A stretch of DNA of 64,000 bases from Colletotrichum lupini (taxonomy: Eukaryota > Ascomycota > Sordariomycetes > Glomerellales > Glomerellaceae). Position numbers and translations under genes: made by a program. Positions 47,263 through 57,977 of this stretch are shown here, in pieces (positions within the stretch are counted from its first letter, which is position 1; the number at the start of each line of letters is the position of its first letter). The stretch spans positions 7,130,001 to 7,194,000 of the forward strand of contig NC_064675.1 of assembly GCF_023278565.1 (NCBI RefSeq). The letters run 5' to 3'. The notes beneath the pieces were generated by a model. The model ran no database searches, had not been told where the DNA came from, and saw nothing but the letters and a program-made list of their open reading frames with translations.

Positions 47263-50200
47263 CTAATTAGTAATTAAATTCTATTATTATAGATCGGTAA
47301 GGTATCTCGTTACGTAAAAAAGACGACCTTTTAATATTATACGGGATAAGAGATTTATACTAATTAACCTTATAGAAATAAATAAAAAAAAGAGGCAATT
47401 CTTAAATATTATACGGAATTAAGTAATCGTAGCCCTTTATTACCTACGAGAGGTTAACGTTTATTATATTAAACTACGTTAATGAATAAAACCGCTTAAG
47501 TAACTAGCTTTTTACCGTCGCTCTAAGTAGCTTTTTTATTAAACGACTTTTCTATAGCCGGCCCGCGATTAGAAATTAACTAGTTAAATTAGTAAAAGGA
47601 AATACTTACGTAATAACTACCTACTTAATTAATTAGCGTAACGAACGAGCTTAATAATATAGTATAAAAAAGTACTACGTAATTAAAAAAAGGGATCTCT
47701 AAACGTAAATATTCTTATTTAGTAATAAAAGTGATTTTATAAGAATTATTAAGCTAAGAGATCTATAGTATATAAAAAAGTTTATTATTATAAAGATCTT
47801 ACGGGTACGACCTTAAGCCCGTAATCTAAACGACCTCCTTATAACTCCCTTAACTACCCCCCGGGTATTATTTAAGAATAAAGTATAGGGGACGGTTTAA
47901 TAAGGGAAGAGGGGATTTAGAGGTCTTAATAATATTAAGTTAAGAGTATTATAGATCTCAGAAATTAACTTAAGAAAAAAGCGGCTATTTTAAAGTAGTC
48001 CTATAACCTCTTATTAAAGTTATTATTAGTTTAAAAAAAGGCTAAAAGGACGAGGATTTAAAAGAAAAAGAAAAAGAATCCTTTAAAGGGCTACTAAAGG
48101 GCTTCTTTTTATATTAGCTCTTAGTACGAGATTACTAATTTCAAAAAATTAACTAAATAATAAAAAGGATTATTAGTAAGCGATAATTACTTAACTATAA
48201 TTAAGCTATAAAAAAGACTATTTAAAAAATATAAAATAGGGTACTAAGAGGCCGTAAAAGATAAAATCTCTAAGGTATTTAACTTTATTATATATAAGTA
48301 ATAAGTAGGTATTTTTAATAAGTTTTTAAAATCTATAATTTTATAAAAAAGAGGGCTTAATTTCGTTAACTATACTTAACGGCTTATATAGTTCTTAATA
48401 ACTTATATAGCTCTTTTATAAGCCGCTCGGCGTCTACTTTTAACTATTCTTATAAAATACTACCCTAGAGGAGGTAAGTTAGGGAAGGAAGCTATTTAGA
48501 GATTATAAAGAGCACAAGGCTTAGGAAGCTAAAAGTATATAGGATAGCAGAAATTAATAACTAATAAAGATCCTAAGACTAATTACTATATTTTTTTATA
48601 ATAATATAAACGTCTATTACTATTATTATAAAAAAGAACTATTATAACCTACCTTTTTATATTAAATAAAAAGGAGGATCTTAGTAAGTATAATAGCTAG
48701 CGATTTAGAAAGGTAGTAGTAATTATTAAAAATAATAAAAACGAGAGTAGTAATAAGATAGCGAGAAGAAGTAGGAATCTCTTAGACCTTAATAAATTCG
48801 TTAAGTAATAAAAGTATAGATTTATTATAATTAGCGTGCGGATTAAATATATCCTAATTAAAATTAAATATACTAGCGACTATTAATATAGGTATAAGCT
48901 AGAGTACGACCCTTAGTAAGTTAGGGTAAAGAAGAAGAGGACAAAACCCGATCCTAAATAGAATCCTAATCTTTTATAAGTAGGTAAATATTAACCCGGA
49001 TTATTAGGGGACGTGGATATATAGAATTGCGGATTAGTTTAATAATAAGTAAATTAATATAATATTAATCTATTTAACTAAGGTTTATAAGAAAAAGGGG
49101 CTATAGGGGTAACCCCTATTTTATTAGATTATAAATAACCTTAGTTACTAGCTAGATAAATAGTTCGCGAGCGTAAGCTTAGGAATCGTAAAAGTAATTA
49201 ATAAATTCCTCTATAGGTAAGGGGTATTATTAGCGTAATTATAATTACGAGAGCTATATAAAATACTAATAGCGATAATTATAGAGGAGGAATTCGTACT
49301 ATAGAACTAGGTATAGGTTAATAGAGCGTATAATTATTTTAATGAATTTAAAAAAAGGGTAAACGACTTAGATTTCCTCCCTATAATTACGAATAAAAAT
49401 CTATCGTCGTAAAAGGATATACTAGGGTAAAATATAGTACTAAAAGTACGATAATTAATAATTCTGCCTATTTCGATTTATAACTCGTTACTATTACTAA
49501 TACGAAATTTAGTACCGATCGGCTAATAAAAAAAGAGGTAAACGACCTAAAGTTACTAATAATACGTAATAATACAAGGATCGCATATAAATACCGAAAA
49601 TTTAGTAATAAATACGAGGTAATTTATAGACCTTAAAAAGATCTTCTTAAAAAAGAAATTATACTTTAGGGGGAAGTATAAGGTTTTATAAAAAACCCTA
49701 ACGATATTTTACGATTATTATAAAAAAGTCGGAATTAGGGAATATTAGTACTATTTAGTAATTAATATCGTACTTATAAGTAAAGCTTTTAATTATTATT
49801 ACGAAGCGGTACGTAATCTTAATTAAAACGACTTTTTTAATATAATTAACGTAATCCGAAGCCGCTTTAAGACTTACAATAGGAACTTAGAGTTCTTATT
49901 TAAGCTACGAGCGATTTCTTTTATATTTATAGCTAGGATAATAGAGGGCAAATTATAAATAAAGATCCTCGAAGAGCTTATTGATTAAATTAATAAGTTA
50001 GTAAAAACTTAGCTAAATAAGGGGATAAATAAGTAGAAAGTTAGATATTTTTATACCGTAGTTTAGCGTATATTAGAGATAAAAATAACCTTATACTAGG
50101 TACCTAAAGATTACGAAACGCTCTACTCGAGGCTAAGATCTAGCTTTAATATTAAGGTAAGAATACCGTACTAAACCTACCTCTAGGTATACGACGGCCC

Positions 50201-51029
50201 TTATTAATAATATTAAGTCGATTAAATATATAAAAAAAAAAAAAAGAGGCTAGATATAATAATCGCTAATAAAGAGGCCTAAATTTGTTAAATAGGTAAA
50301 GATTTAACTTACGGGTAGGGTAATAAAAAAGGTAATACTATATTTATAAAAAGGATAAATATTAGTTAAGTAACTGTTTTAAAAAAGAGCGTACTAAATT
50401 ATATAAATAGTATAAAAAATCGAGGGTAATAGATAGTAAAACTAGCCCTCGTCGGTTTAACTAATTCCTTATTATATATAAAGGTAAATCTAGAGGTACG
50501 GAACTTAGTAACGGTAATTAAAATAGCGGCCTAAAGTATATACCCCCTATAAGAGATTTAGAAAATAAAGAAGATCTTACCCCCTATACTAACGAATTAA
50601 ATTATAATAAAATCGACGATATTAACTACTCTTTTTTTACCCCGTTAGCCTTTAGAAAATATACGAGGCTAAACGAATAGAGGGTAATAAAAGTTCTTAA
50701 TAAGTAGGCTTTTATTTATAAATAATAAGGGAAGGTCCCTTAGATAACGGATATAGAAGTAGTTAAAAAGGTAAATCTAATAGGGCCGAAGCTTATTATT
50801 TTAACGATTAAAGAAAAGACGCTATTTTTTTTAATATTTAAAAAAAAGGAATATAATACTAAGTAAATCTAGGGGTAGCTAGAGGGGTCCTTTTTATACT
50901 ACCTAAATCTCTCGAATACTAAGCTTATATAAATATTTTATATAAGTAAAAGGTACGGCCTAAACGATTTTTATAAGATTATCTTAAATACTAGGGTATT
51001 ATAATAGTTAACTAGAGGAAAAGGGTAAT

Positions 51030-51290
51030 TCTAGGTATTATAAAAGATCGTACTAATAATACTTAATACGTTAATAGTAAGTATTACGAGGATTAGTTTC
51101 GGCCTAAGTAAGGAAATCGTCGCCCTAGGTATAGTAGAAATAGAGACGTACTTCGGAACGATAACTTTTTATATTTTACTTATTAATACCCTATTTCTCT
51201 TATATTTAAAAAATATAAATCGACTAGGTATTATATTTAATAATACGAAGAATAGAATTTCTAGCGGTAAGTATTTCGAAATAGTTAAAT
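51030..51290 (+). pseudogene. Relic of copia aspartic protease, copy 2
   Basis: Corresponds to 2405-2653 of copy 1. The decoded pattern includes FGLSKEIVALGIVEIETYFGTITFYILL and the TLFLLYLKNINRLGIIFNN block, interrupted elsewhere by stops. Confidence 0.65.
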
Positions 51291-51292
51291 AA

Positions 51293-51806
51293 TCTAGCAC
51301 GTATAGCTTTAACGAGGTAATGCGGGATATTCTTATAAAGAATATAAAAAGTGAATATTCATATAGAAGCAAGAATATATGAATATAGGGGAAATAAGCG
51401 TATATAAAAGAGGTTTTTGTAGTAAAGAGAGTAATATAGTTGAATTACTATATGAGAAGTTGCTTGCTTAACGAAAGGTCTAGGTAGGCAAATACACGCC
51501 TATATATAGGCATAAAAACCTCCTACTAGAATATTCCATTGCTTATTAATTATGATATAATTAATAAGCGTATACGTAAGTGAATGCGTAATCGTAGTAC
51601 GTAATTCCGCCTCGAGTAAATTCCAGATTATTCAGTTACCTTCTAGTACTTTCCATTGCTCACGTAAGCTTATATAAGCAGTATTGCTTACATAATCAAT
51701 ACCTTTAATAATCTACAGAAATCGTAGATTAATATGGTATATAGTTTGCTTACGTAATATTGATAATAAGGCGAATAATAAGGTAAACAAAGTTACCTTC
51801 GTAATA
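51293..51806. mobile_element. 0.5-kb insertion nested in copia copy 2, possibly a solo LTR
   Basis: Copy 1 runs straight through the matching site (about 2409-2414), while copy 2 has about 514 extra bases flanked by AATAA (51288-51292 and 51807-51811). The insert starts TCTAGCACG and ends ACCTTCGTAATA, and holds TATA-like boxes (51410 area and 51510 area) and two copies of a TTCCATTGCT motif. Size, non-coding nature and a 5-bp duplication fit a decayed solo LTR of another family. The first bases are not TG, so the class is uncertain. The insert is less AT-rich than the surrounding element. Confidence 0.6.
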
Positions 51807-51859
51807 AATAACAATAGGGGTATACGTTTATAAAGCTTATTAATAATACGAAGTTAATT

Positions 51860-52500
51860 AATTACCTAACGGAAAGTGAGCTTAGAAAACTATACTAGAG
51901 ATTTGGGTACCCGTCGGTTATGAGGCTATATAACCTCTTAAAGTAATTAAGTAATAATAATATCGAAATAAGGGCGCTAAAGTAGTTAATAAAAATATAT
52001 TACTAATACTAAATAGATGCGCAAAGCCGACGCAAATTTAAATTTAAATTACGTAATAAGCTTAATTTTAACTAGGAAATCGTCGTCGATATTTTTTATT
52101 TAAATAGTCGGCTAGTACTATATATAATTAGTATAGCTATATCCTTTTAAGTAGGGCAATTCCTCCGGGATTTATAAATAAAAATAGTATAAGTAGCCCT
52201 ATAAAAAAGCTAGATTAATATATATTAAGGACCGCTAAACGGTATTAGAACCGACGCTAGTACTAGCTTTAAATTAGTAGAATTTAGGGATAATACGACG
52301 GCTTGTAATATATAGCTAAAAATCGTACTCGTTAAAGCGTACTATAGTATTAAAAAGGTAGAGAGGGTATACTAATAGTTAAAAAGGGCGTTTAGAATTA
52401 TTAAAAAGGAAAATCCGGATTTTACTAACGACGAATACCTCTAGATAGTACTCAAATGTTATAACGATTCTATAGGGCCTAACGGACTTATACTAACGCT
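51860..52500 (+). pseudogene. Relic of copia integrase
   Basis: Read with stops ignored, the pattern LTESELRKLY.RFGYPS..RLYNLLK, then FKFKLRNKLNFN.EIVVDIFYL and a following rve-like stretch matches the zinc-binding (pre-integrase) and core domains of fungal Ty1/copia integrases. Many TGG, CAA and CAG codons have become stops, as RIP predicts. Confidence 0.65.
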
Positions 52501-53279
52501 ATTAGTATTTAGAGTATATTTAAGAACGACCTTAGCCTTACTACCGTTACTAAGTATAAGCTAACGAGCCCGAGTAGTTAAAAAAGTAATACGGGTACTA
52601 CGCGAGGTAAATATAAAAAGGTAAGTTAATAAGGTAATTATTGCGCGTAATAGGCCTAATATAGGGGATAATTTAAATATATTACTAAATTTAAATATAC
52701 GAGTATAGTACGGAATTACTTAATAGTAAGCTAGGCTATATAAGTTAATTTCCGTTAACGAGCGCTCTTATATAGTTATAAGAGATTATAACTAGCTACT
52801 TAAAGTATTAATTACGGTAATTAAACCGTATTATATAGATCTTAACAAGGTAATTTCTAACTTATAAAAAGAAGAAGAGCTAGGGGAAACTATATAACCC
52901 GTAGTAGAGGTATAAGAAATTATTCTTAATAAAATCGTTATAATAATACTAATAAACGATAAGGAAGAGGAAATTACTAAAAGGGTACTAATATTACTAA
53001 CGAGACGTCGCAAAAGACCACGATAGTAAGCCCTAACATAGCAATTTATTACTAATAACGAGGTAATTAATACTTTTTATATAATAAAAGAGAAAGCCGA
53101 TTTCGAGCTAGTAGTTAAACTACGTAAAGAAGGCGTAATTGTAACTATTAGAAAACCGTATAAGGGATTAGATCTTATTGAAGTAAATACTCTTTACGAT
53201 CGAGGGGTTTATTAATTTATCTTATATAACCTAAAAAAATATATAAACCTCTATATATTTAAATTACGAATAGTTTATA

Positions 53280-54000
53280 AGATTAAAAGGAAAGGAACAC
53301 CCTAGCTATATAAGAAGTCTAAATACGTAATTTAGGGGTATAGTAACGTTAAAAAGGCGACGCTACTTATATAATCGCTTACTATATAGCACTATAACTA
53401 ATAATTAATAATAGTACTAATAGTATTACTATAGAAGAAGGGATACGAAATTTAGAGCCGTAATATTACCTAGGCCTATACCTAATCGGCCACAGGGCTT
53501 ATAAAGAAAATCCTAGCCTATTTACTAAAAGAAATAGCTAGTAAGTACTTAGAAGGTACGATTATTAAAGTACTTAAGCTACTATATAGGCTCGTAGAAT
53601 CGGGTACTTATTAGTAGGCTACTTACTACGATTTTTATATTAATTAATTATTAATAGTTATTTTTATATATAACCCGTGTTTATTAATTACGGAGCACGA
53701 AGGTAACTAATTTAGGATCGTTAGAATATAGACTAACGATATATTAGGCCTATTTAATATTAATTTTATAAAAAAGGAGGATAAAGAGCTTTAGAAAGCG
53801 GGCTTTATAATAAAGCTAAAAGAGGTCCTTATAATAAACACCCCCTTAGTATTTAATAATAGGATTTTTATAATTAAAAGGGAAACCGTCGTTTTTTAAT
53901 AAAAGGGGTAGGGTAAGAAAATTAACCTCGTCGATCCGAACGTAATTAATATTAAAAAGTAGTATAAGGCTAAGCTTATACGAGGGGTATATATTACGAG
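53280..54000 (+). pseudogene. Relic of copia reverse transcriptase
   Basis: Stop-interrupted stretches resemble the copia RT core: KKGYEI.SRNIT.AYT.SATGL, then LAYLLKEIASKYLEGTI and LYRLVESGT...ATYYDF, in the order seen in fungal copia elements (RDITQAYTQS, LPKEI, PLYGIAEAGTHWW). Non-functional. Confidence 0.65.
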
Positions 54001-54319
54001 TATTTATTAACCCGAGGTAATTTTTAATTACGCTAAGGTAGTATAAGCTATAGATCTAACTAAATAAGACGTTAAAGTATTTAATAAGTAGCTTAAGTAA
54101 TAATAGACAAATCTCGATCGAGGTCTTATTTACTACCCGATTAACCTTATAATTAATAAGCTCTACGTCTTTATTAATAAGTTATTTATAAATAATAACG
54201 ACCTTATTTCGTAATTAGGGTATATTATTATCCTAGTTAATAAGAGTATAAGCGAGAGCGAATTTACTATATATAGTAATATAATTTATTACTTATTAAC
54301 TAAAAATAAATAAGTAATA

Positions 54320-54640
54320 AGAAGTGTGCTAGTATTAGAGGTTTATAGTATAATTAATAGCGTTAACCTCTCTTATGCGATTTTAATAACGCTAAGGAAA
54401 ATTATTAATCGAATTAGCTTTTTACCTATTCTAATAGTTATTTATACCGATTCTTACTTACTATACGAATACCTTATTAAATTAGGAATAACGAAAGAAA
54501 AGAGGCTTATAATTAATATTATAGCCCTTAAGTAATCGTACGAAAGGCGCGAGATATTCGAGATCCGTTAGATTAATAATAAAAATAACCTCGTAGACGC
54601 TTTTATAAAAGTAATACTAAATAAGGGATTAGAGTAATTC
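54320..54640 (+). pseudogene. Relic of copia RNase H
   Basis: An open stretch of 69 codons at 54326-54535 contains VYTDS-like YTDSYLLYEYLIKLG and EKRLIINI, followed after a stop by SYERREIFEIR and NNLVDAFIK, matching the TEKRLMIDLxxLRQSYERREI...NPADALTK end of copia polyproteins. Confidence 0.75.
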
Positions 54641-54795
54641 GTAAGTAGCGAAAAAGTTATTATATAAATAGAGGGATAAGTTATATAAAAAGAGTAGAGA
54701 AAAGGGGGAAAAGGAAACGACTTAGTAAACGGGCCCGAGGTCGAATTATACCTCTAACTATAGTAGTTAAATCGATAAAAGAAAGAGAAAGTTAG

Positions 54796-55000
54796 TATTA
54801 AATTAGAAATCTAATTTAACCGCGGTATATAGCCGACTACGTAGGGGCTAATTAGGGGCCCTATTTATAATTATCGTAGCTAGCCTAACCTATAGTTAGA
54901 ACCTCCTTTTTATACCTACTACGCAGATATTTATATAGTTCAATTAATCTCTTCGTTAACTACGGTTCGAACCAACTACCCTGTAATAGGGATACCAACA
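54796..55000 (+). repeat. Right LTR of copia copy 2, 205 bp
   Basis: Begins TATTAAATTAG and ends GGGATACCAACA. Same length as the left LTR without indels; all differences seen are transitions. Confidence 0.92.
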
Positions 55001-55005
55001 TGCGT
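55001..55005. repeat. Target-site duplication TGCGT, right copy
   Basis: Directly follows the LTR terminus CCAACA and matches 47053-47057. Counting it once restores the GH43 frame. Confidence 0.9.
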
Positions 55006-55385
55006 CGTATTCGTGCAAACAATGTAGAAAGTGCCTTTGTAATAGCGTATGGTTGGTGCAAAGAGGCCGGCGCTGGCGACCATGATATTCCCCGTATCGA
55101 GAGGCATCACTGCTGTGCTCGCATGATTGAGTGAGATTTGTTCCTTGCGATTGACGGCATTGCCTTGCCGTGTGTCAGTACGTGTACTCATTAAGCTGGA
55201 CTCTGGCTGGTTGGCCTACCAATATGCCTCCAGCCTTGAAGATCTGTTGAGGCGTAGATGGGCAGACCCGGAAATATGTGGAAAGATGAAGTTACCAGAA
55301 AGAAGACACCATCAACGAAGACGACCGAGGGATCTGGTGCGAATCCAGGCACGATTGGGTTGCAGTAAGTGCGCTTCATCGCCAT
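55001..55385 (-). pseudogene. GH43 gene, 5' part
   Basis: The first exon (55385-55220) starts MAMKRTYCNPIVPGFAPDPS, which includes the GH43 catalytic base Asp, and continues VTSSFHIFPGLPIYASTDL. A 56-nt intron (55219-55164) with GTAGGC donor is followed by NAVNRKEQISL and GLFAPTIRYYKGTFYIVCTN; the LTR interrupts just after TNTTH. The frame read through the LTR stops after five more codons, so a truncated 130-residue product without the catalytic Glu is the most it could make. The start could also be the upstream in-frame Met at 55490 or the Met at 55379. No signal peptide is clear, in line with intracellular members of the family. Confidence 0.88.
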
Positions 55386-55628
55386 CGTTGCAACTGAGCC
55401 CAGGATGAATCGGATTACTGACAACTGAAGTCGGGACGGGAATAAAGCAAACACATGTTCACAGTCTCGAAACCTCAAGTTTATAGCCACATGCCTTTCC
55501 GATGTGGAAACATCTGATCAGCGTCTGGGGATCTGGGCCCGACATGGAGAAGTGGGCCAATTCGCCGCGGGGAATTGCAAACCACACCATCGCCCCGATC
55601 CGAATTGCCGACGAACGCCCTTCCCATA
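55386..55628. promoter_or_regulatory. GH43 promoter region
   Basis: Only 243 bp separate the GH43 start from the stop codon of the upstream regulator gene; no other feature seen. Confidence 0.4.
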
Positions 55629-57459
55629 TCATGACTCGCGATCATTGTTGAGCTCGTCTGATATTCTTGAATTTAGCCGGGCTAGAATGTCCAACAGCGT
55701 GCTAAAGAGGGATCCAGCACGAGTGGATATGGCCTCGTTGTTAACATTGTGCATGATTTCGAGCAGAGCCACACCGACTTGTCGAAGCTTTTCAACCTGT
55801 TCAAGAGTCAGCCGTTTAGTCTTCCCTAACTTGAGTCTCAGGAGAGCTGTCCTTACACAAGGTTCTCCGTTGGCTTGCAAGGCTTCAAAGGGGATGTCTG
55901 ACACTGCCTCCAAGAGATCGCTCGCTATCTCGACTTTGCGCATGGCAAGCATCACTGGATCGTCTGTTAGCCCTAGAATCTCGATGAAGCCGCGTTCGAA
56001 GAAGCGATTGACAAGGACTAGTCGCAGTGTATGAAAGGTGACAAATAAGTTGGCTTTCTGAATTGACATTGCCCTGATTCGAAACTGAGCCGTAGCCTCG
56101 CTGGGTGTTCCCGAGACTGCAATTTTGGGATCACGAACCCAGGGTGGACAGTTGCGGAGAATACTGGTGAAGTCGAAGTATAATTGCATGGTAGATTTCT
56201 CCAAGTCTGATGCATCGTTCGAGGTGACCGAGCGCAGCGATCCAGTTTTACCATGTAGTCGTGATAGGAAGTTCAAGTCGACGAGCATTTCAGAAGCCGT
56301 ATACCAAAGTTGGAAGCACAAGTTGAAACCCAGACGCAAACGGTGCTCAAAATCTGCAGTGTCGGGTTCCGGGCTAGCCTGAATGAGTTTGTAATCCTCA
56401 GTTTCCTCGAATATAGTAGTGATGGGAGTGTCGAAACAGATCTGATGAAGCGAGATGGGGACTTTGTTCAGAATTGAGGCGGACTTGTCCCCAATGTAGA
56501 GATGCCAAAAGGTGTTTCTTCTCAACTGAGCCTCGGGCCACTCGAGGTTTCGAAAAGATTCCTCGTCATACAATCGCATCTCCTGCACGAGTCGTAGTGC
56601 CTCTCCCATCGCATGCCACGACACACTGGTCTTTCCGAGGGCATGTAAGGCATTGGAGTGGAAGTAACGGATGACGATTGAGCTCGACTCTGGGTGCTCA
56701 ATGTCATAGTCTTGATACAGTCGAAGAGCCTCTCGCGACGTTCTGAGGAACGGCATCGCGAGTGCTGCGCCACCGGGAAATATCTCGACTGGCAGAGTAG
56801 AGGAGACCACTGCGCAGAGGGCCGTAAGGAGCGCAAAGGCCCGGATGGTTGGAATGTCTGGGTTGGAGTGGCTCGTTGCCGGGTCGCTGGTTAGCGAAAT
56901 TTCCCTCCGGAGAATTGGAACCACAGCATGCATCATTTGCCGAACTATTGGTTCGCAAATGATGGGGCTGGTCGGGAACTCCCACTGCATGTAAAGATCA
57001 ATGCAGGAAGATAGGACGTCTTCTAGTGGGACATATGGCAGAGCTTTCCCCAGAGCTGAGAGAAGTTCGCCAATGGCTGCGTCGAATGGAGCATGAGCGG
57101 AATTCCTCTGTTGGGTAGGGCTATTGAGAGGTTGATTGTCGTTTGATAGACTGGCAACAAAGGAGTCTATAACTTGAGAATTTCCTGAAATAGACTCTTT
57201 GCCACTCGGCCGGTTGTATTTCGTTTGAGCTGTGGTCTGATCCGATCTTTGAGCTCGAAATGGTGGCCCCCGTTTCTTCGCTGGGACGGTGTATTCGCAA
57301 GTCATGGATGACATTAGACAATTTGAGCATTGCGGGCTCTGCGCATCGCACTGTAAGACGTCGCATTTAGCCTGCGATGGTCGGCAAGTTGCACTTGAGT
57401 CTGGTTTGCCCTACCTTGACCTTCCGCCGCCTACATCCATCGCAGGATCGTTTCGTCAT
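55629..57459 (-). CDS. Zn2Cys6 fungal transcription factor, 588 aa
   Basis: Exon 1 (57459-57415, 15 codons, MTKRSCDGCRRRKVK) joins across a 64-nt intron to exon 2 (57350-55629). The junction rebuilds a perfect binuclear zinc cluster with spacing C-X2-C-X6-C-X6-C-X2-C-X6-C and a basic loop RRRKVK, which in this family binds CGG half-sites. The middle 400 residues are helical and fit the fungal-specific regulatory domain (FALLTALCAVVSSTLP; RRNTFWHLYIGDKSASILNK). In-frame Met codons extend upstream to 57603, but the motif begins immediately after 57459. It lies between GH43 and a divergent sugar transporter, so a pathway-specific regulator of both is likely (inference). Confidence 0.9.
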
Positions 57460-57977
57460 TGAACTAAGCTGTCGGGTACAGAAATCCAAGCGCTTCGCAG
57501 AGTCGTCTTTGGCAATTCTCCGATGTGTCGAGTAAAGTGTGGGAAAGGGAAGAGTTGCTAGACCAATGCGTTCCGTGACCAGGATGTGGGCAGAGACCAA
57601 CACTAAATAATCCGCCGCGGCGAATTAGCTTGACCATTCACAGCCATTCCAGACGATGGGTCTGCGGGGGTAGCATTGTGTTGTGGAGTAAGAAACTCTC
57701 AGGTGGCGTAACCCACGGGGAAACATGTGGTTTTGGTGTCCGCCATCTGGGCACAGGAGTAACCCCGGATCGAAGAGTGGTTCTGACTGAATACTGGACC
57801 TATAAGTAATCGAGGCTTTTCCTGATGGCTTCAGTGTCTTTCTCGTTAACCCCAGGGCAACTCAGGGAAGACATTGCTTATTCACGCGGGTCTCAAGACT
57901 CTTCTGATATCTCAGACTTTCTCTCGAGGAACTTGTTAGCACCTTTTGCGACTTGAAGACGAATTGAACATAGCAAA
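57460..57977. promoter_or_regulatory. Divergent promoter between regulator and MFS transporter, with CreA-type sites
   Basis: 518 bp shared by two genes. Matches to SYGGRG occur at 57664-57669 (GCGGGG), 57763-57768 (minus CCGGGG) and 57850-57855 (minus CTGGGG). A CGG/CCG-rich block CCGCCGCGGCG at about 57612-57622 offers half-sites for a Zn2Cys6 factor, possibly autoregulation. Both points are inference from motifs. Confidence 0.4.

Larger units (their letters stand above)
47058..55000 (+). mobile_element. RIP-degraded Ty1/copia retrotransposon, copy 2, complete with LTRs and target duplication
   Basis: A 7943-bp element in the plus orientation: two 205-bp LTRs, flanking 5-bp duplication TGCGT, and internal relics in copia order. 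A gag zinc-knuckle relic lies near 50320-50400, protease near 51040-51290, integrase near 51860-52500 (LTESELRKLY.RFG.PS pattern), reverse transcriptase near 53280-54000 and RNase H near 54320-54640. All frames are broken by many stops and the DNA is extremely AT-rich, so it is inactive. A 0.5-kb second insertion sits at 51293-51806; without it the element is about 7.4 kb. It lies inside an exon of the GH43 gene, in the opposite orientation. Confidence 0.95.

Noticed and set aside
51169..51372. 67-codon minus-strand frame in the retrotransposon as a novel membrane protein
   Set aside because: Its Ile/Leu/Phe richness comes from AT-rich RIP-mutated DNA; the plus strand here decodes to copia protease.
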